Of a DNA stretch of 7,513 nucleotides, positions 5,516 to 7,513 are shown one piece after another. The DNA is taken from positions 1-7,513 of the forward strand of contig JASHTT010000192.1 of the NCBI GenBank assembly GCA_030040415.1, given 5' to 3'. The notes under the pieces are model-generated. The model worked only from the letters and a program-made list of their open reading frames with translations, was not told the DNA's origin and made no database searches. Numbering within the stretch: position 1 is the stretch's first letter; each line of letters starts with the position of its first letter. Position numbers and translations under genes: made by a program. Source of the stretch: Streptosporangiaceae bacterium (GTDB lineage: Bacteria; Actinomycetota; Actinomycetes; Streptosporangiales; Streptosporangiaceae).

Positions 5516-6637
5516 CTAGTGCTCGTGCACGATCACGCCGCGGATGTTCTTGCCGTCGGTCATGTCCTGGTAGGCCTCGTTGATCTCGTCCAGCCGGTAC
5601 TTGCGGGTGACCAGCTCGTCGAGCTTGAGGTCGCCAGACCGGTACAGGCCGAGCAGCATGGGGATGTCGTACAGCGGGTTGCTGTCGCCGAACAGCGCGC
5701 CGCGGATCTGCCGCATGTAGCTGATCAGGTAGCCAGCGGGCAGGTGCACGGCGTGCTCGTCGAAATGCCCGACGGCGGTAATCGTGACCTTGCCGCCCTT
5801 ACCGGTCATCAGCACCGCGGCGGTCACCATCTCCTCGGTGACGACGCCGGGCGTGCAGATCACGTGGTCGGCGAGCTGGCCCCAGGTGGTTTCGACCACG
5901 AACTCGCGCGCCTCCTCGGCGGTCGCGAACGCCCGCGTAGCACCGAAGACGGTCGTCGCCATCTGCCGCTTGAACTCGACCGGGTCGACCACTATCACGT
6001 TCTTGGCTCCCGCGTACCTGGCGCCCTGCACGGCGTTGCTGCCCACCCCGCCCGCACCGAAGATCACTACCGTGTCGCCGGCCCTGACGCCAGCCGCGTG
6101 CACGGCCGAGCCCCAGCCGGTGGGCACGCCGCAGCCGACCAGGCACGCGATCTCGAATGGGATGTCGTCAGCGACCGGCACGCACGCCCACTCCGATACG
6201 ACCGCGTACTGCGAGAACGTGCCAAGCGTGCAGAACCCGCCGAGGTCCTCGTCGCCCAGGTGAAAGCGGAAGGTGCCGTCCAGGAACATCCCGGTGCCGG
6301 CATTGAGCCCCTTGACGCACATGTTCTGGTGGCCGGTCGAGCACGGCCGGCAAGCTCCGCAGGCGGGGATGTACGAGCAGATGATGCGGTCACCCGGCTT
6401 GACCCGGCGCACGTCCGGGCCTACCGACTCGACGATCCCGGCGCCCTCGTGCCCGCCCACCACCGGCATCCGCACCCGCGCGTCGCCCTGGGTGATGTGG
6501 TCGTCGGAGTGACACAGCCCGGACGCGTAGAACTGCACCCGGACCTCGTGCGCCTTCGGCTCGTCGAGCTGCAGGTCGACGATTTCCCACCCGATGTGCG
6601 GGCCCCGTGCGATCGCGGCGCGAGTCGTGATGCTCAT
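5516..6637 (-). CDS. NDMA-dependent (mycofactocin-associated) zinc alcohol dehydrogenase
   Basis: The 373-residue MDR dehydrogenase closely resembles the Rxyl_3153-type NDMA-dependent alcohol dehydrogenases. These are nicotinoproteins that keep NAD bound and pass electrons to mycofactocin in vivo (N,N-dimethyl-4-nitrosoaniline in vitro). Catalytic zinc ligands are Cys42 (GLCHSDD), His63 (GGHEGAG) and Cys169 (LVGCGVPTGWGSA). Structural zinc ligands are Cys93, 96, 99 and 107. The NAD fold has GAGGVG (194-199) and Asp218 (VVDPVEFKR). The family-typical insert with LDGTFRFHLGDEDLGGFC lies at 119-136, and the C-terminus has LDELVTRKYRLDEINEAYQDM. I chose ATG 6637 because GGAAGG (6642-6647) is 4 bases upstream and homologues begin at about this point; a GTG at 6667 overlapping the previous stop is possible. 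It probably oxidises a primary alcohol in the pathway. No mycofactocin biosynthesis genes are in view. Confidence 0.9.
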   Translation of the reverse strand: MSITTRAAIARGPHIGWEIVDLQLDEPKAHEVRVQFYASGLCHSDDHITQGDARVRMPVVGGHEGAGIVESVGPDVRRVKPGDRIICSYIPACGACRPCSTGHQNMCVKGLNAGTGMFLDGTFRFHLGDEDLGGFCTLGTFSQYAVVSEWACVPVADDIPFEIACLVGCGVPTGWGSAVHAAGVRAGDTVVIFGAGGVGSNAVQGARYAGAKNVIVVDPVEFKRQMATTVFGATRAFATAEEAREFVVETTWGQLADHVICTPGVVTEEMVTAAVLMTGKGGKVTITAVGHFDEHAVHLPAGYLISYMRQIRGALFGDSNPLYDIPMLLGLYRSGDLKLDELVTRKYRLDEINEAYQDMTDGKNIRGVIVHEH

Positions 6638-6641
6638 CGAA

Positions 6642-6647
6642 CCTTCC
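6642..6647 (-). promoter_or_regulatory. Ribosome binding site deciding the NDMA-type dehydrogenase start
   Basis: GGAAGG is 4 bases before ATG 6637. The alternative GTG at 6667 has only a weak upstream sequence, so the shorter protein is favoured. Confidence 0.55.
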
Positions 6648-6663
6648 GTTCCTTCCTGGCGGG

Positions 6664-7513
6664 TCACGCCGGTGCCAGTGGTGCCGGTGTCACCCCGGCA
6701 AGTTGCGGCAGCACCTCGGCACCGATCAGCGCTATGTGGTCGAGGTCGTGGATGTCGTAGATGTGCAGGTAAACGGTGTCGGCGCCGACGCCTGCGAGCT
6801 GCGTGACCCGCTCGGCGAGGCTGCCCGGCGGTCCGATCAGCATCGTCTCCCTGATGCGCGGTGAGGCGACGACCTCCGCCCGGCGCTCTGCCTCGGCGGT
6901 CGTGCTGCCGATGGCCACCGGGATGAAGCCGGACAGCCTGACCTCAGCCGGGTCGCGCCCGATCGCCTCGCAGGCGCGGGCGAACCTTGCGAAGCGCTCT
7001 TTGGCCTGCTCGACGCTGCTCAGCGCGGCATTGAATTCGGTAGCGAACCGGGCGGCTATCTGCGGCGTGCGCTTGGCGCCCGCGCCGCCCACTATCACCG
7101 GCGGGTGCGGCCGCTGCACGACCCGCGGCGGCGTGCGGTTGTCCTGCAGCTGGTAGTGCTTGCCGTCGAAGGAGAAGCTGGCACCGCTGGATCCGGCGAG
7201 CCAGAGGCCGGTGATGACGGCGAGTTCCTCCTCCAGCCTGTCGAAACGCTCGGCCATCGGCGGGAAGGGCAGGCCGAAGGCCTGATGCTCCCGCTCGTAC
7301 CAGCCAGTGCCGATGCCCAGTTCGATCCGCCCACCGCTCATCTGGTCGACGGAGGCGACGATCGCCGCGAGCAGGCCGGGCAAGCGGTAAGTCGCCGCGG
7401 TTACCAGCGTGCCGAGCCGCACCGTCGCGGTGTCGCGGGCGAGGCCGCCCAGCGTGGTCCACGAGTCCGTCGGCTTGTACTGCGTGTCGAACGGGTCGAC
7501 GCCCATGAGGTGG
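6664..7513 (-). CDS. LLM-class F420-dependent oxidoreductase (partial, 5' end outside window)
   Basis: The visible 282 residues are most of a luciferase-like TIM-barrel flavin/F420 oxidoreductase. Diagnostic stretches are LGTLVTAATYRLPGLLAA, then VDQMSGGRIELGIGTGWYEREH, the segment FGLPFPPMAERFDRLEEEL, and PPVIVGGAGAKRTPQIAARFA, ending in a VTQLAGVGADTVYLHI strand-helix unit. Homologues usually have about 25-50 residues more, ending in a WVMDH-like motif. The frame here stays open to the right edge, reading H-L-M-G-V-D-P, so the internal ATG at 7506 is probably not the true start. Such enzymes use F420 (hydride transfer) to oxidise or reduce alcohols, ketones or activated ring systems in the cytosol. 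Its TGA is 26 bases upstream of the next gene's ATG, so it is co-transcribed with the dehydrogenase. The specific substrate is unknown, and FMN use cannot be excluded. Confidence 0.87.
   Translation of the reverse strand, partial: HLMGVDPFDTQYKPTDSWTTLGGLARDTATVRLGTLVTAATYRLPGLLAAIVASVDQMSGGRIELGIGTGWYEREHQAFGLPFPPMAERFDRLEEELAVITGLWLAGSSGASFSFDGKHYQLQDNRTPPRVVQRPHPPVIVGGAGAKRTPQIAARFATEFNAALSSVEQAKERFARFARACEAIGRDPAEVRLSGFIPVAIGSTTAEAERRAEVVASPRIRETMLIGPPGSLAERVTQLAGVGADTVYLHIYDIHDLDHIALIGAEVLPQLAGVTPAPLAPA

Noticed and set aside
6638..6667. Alternative GTG start (6667) of the NDMA-type dehydrogenase overlapping the LLM stop by four bases
   Set aside because: The overlap is attractive, but ATG 6637 has a better ribosome binding site and matches where homologues begin. 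Kept only as an alternative.
5519..6760. Plus-strand open frame of 413 codons
   Set aside because: Antisense to the NDMA-type dehydrogenase, which has all zinc ligands and the NAD motif intact.

Overview
The window is high-GC DNA with F420-type and mycofactocin-type oxidoreductases and an IclR regulator. This points to an actinobacterium such as a Pseudonocardia/Amycolatopsis/Mycobacterium-like actinomycete; the genus is not determinable here. No RNA genes, insertion sequences or CRISPR arrays are visible.

Layout, left to right. At 1-285 (minus strand) is the 5' part of a lipoprotein substrate-binding protein that runs off the left edge. Positions 286-740 form a divergent intergenic region holding an array of four 11-bp direct repeats, a 12-bp palindrome and other short repeats. 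At 741-1628 (plus strand) is an IclR-family regulator whose stop codon abuts the end of the next gene with no gap. From 7513 down to 1629, all on the minus strand, lies a tightly packed set of six genes. In order of transcription they are: an F420-dependent LLM-class oxidoreductase (5' end outside the window), an NDMA-dependent/mycofactocin-type zinc alcohol dehydrogenase, a small UGSC-family protein carrying CGSC instead of Sec-GSC, its larger partner of unknown function (4-base GTGA overlap), a second zinc-dependent MDR dehydrogenase, and an ACMSD-like metal-dependent amidohydrolase.

The cluster reads as an uptake-plus-catabolism module for an unidentified small organic compound. The lipoprotein would capture the substrate. 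The oxidoreductases, which use F420, tightly bound NAD/mycofactocin and NAD(P), would oxidise it. The amidohydrolase would hydrolyse or decarboxylate an intermediate. The IclR protein is the likely effector-responsive regulator. The least understood part is the UGSC pair, a redox-motif protein plus a conserved partner with no assigned reaction. It is the best candidate here for an undescribed activity. Family assignments come from motif recognition by eye; substrate and pathway are inference.
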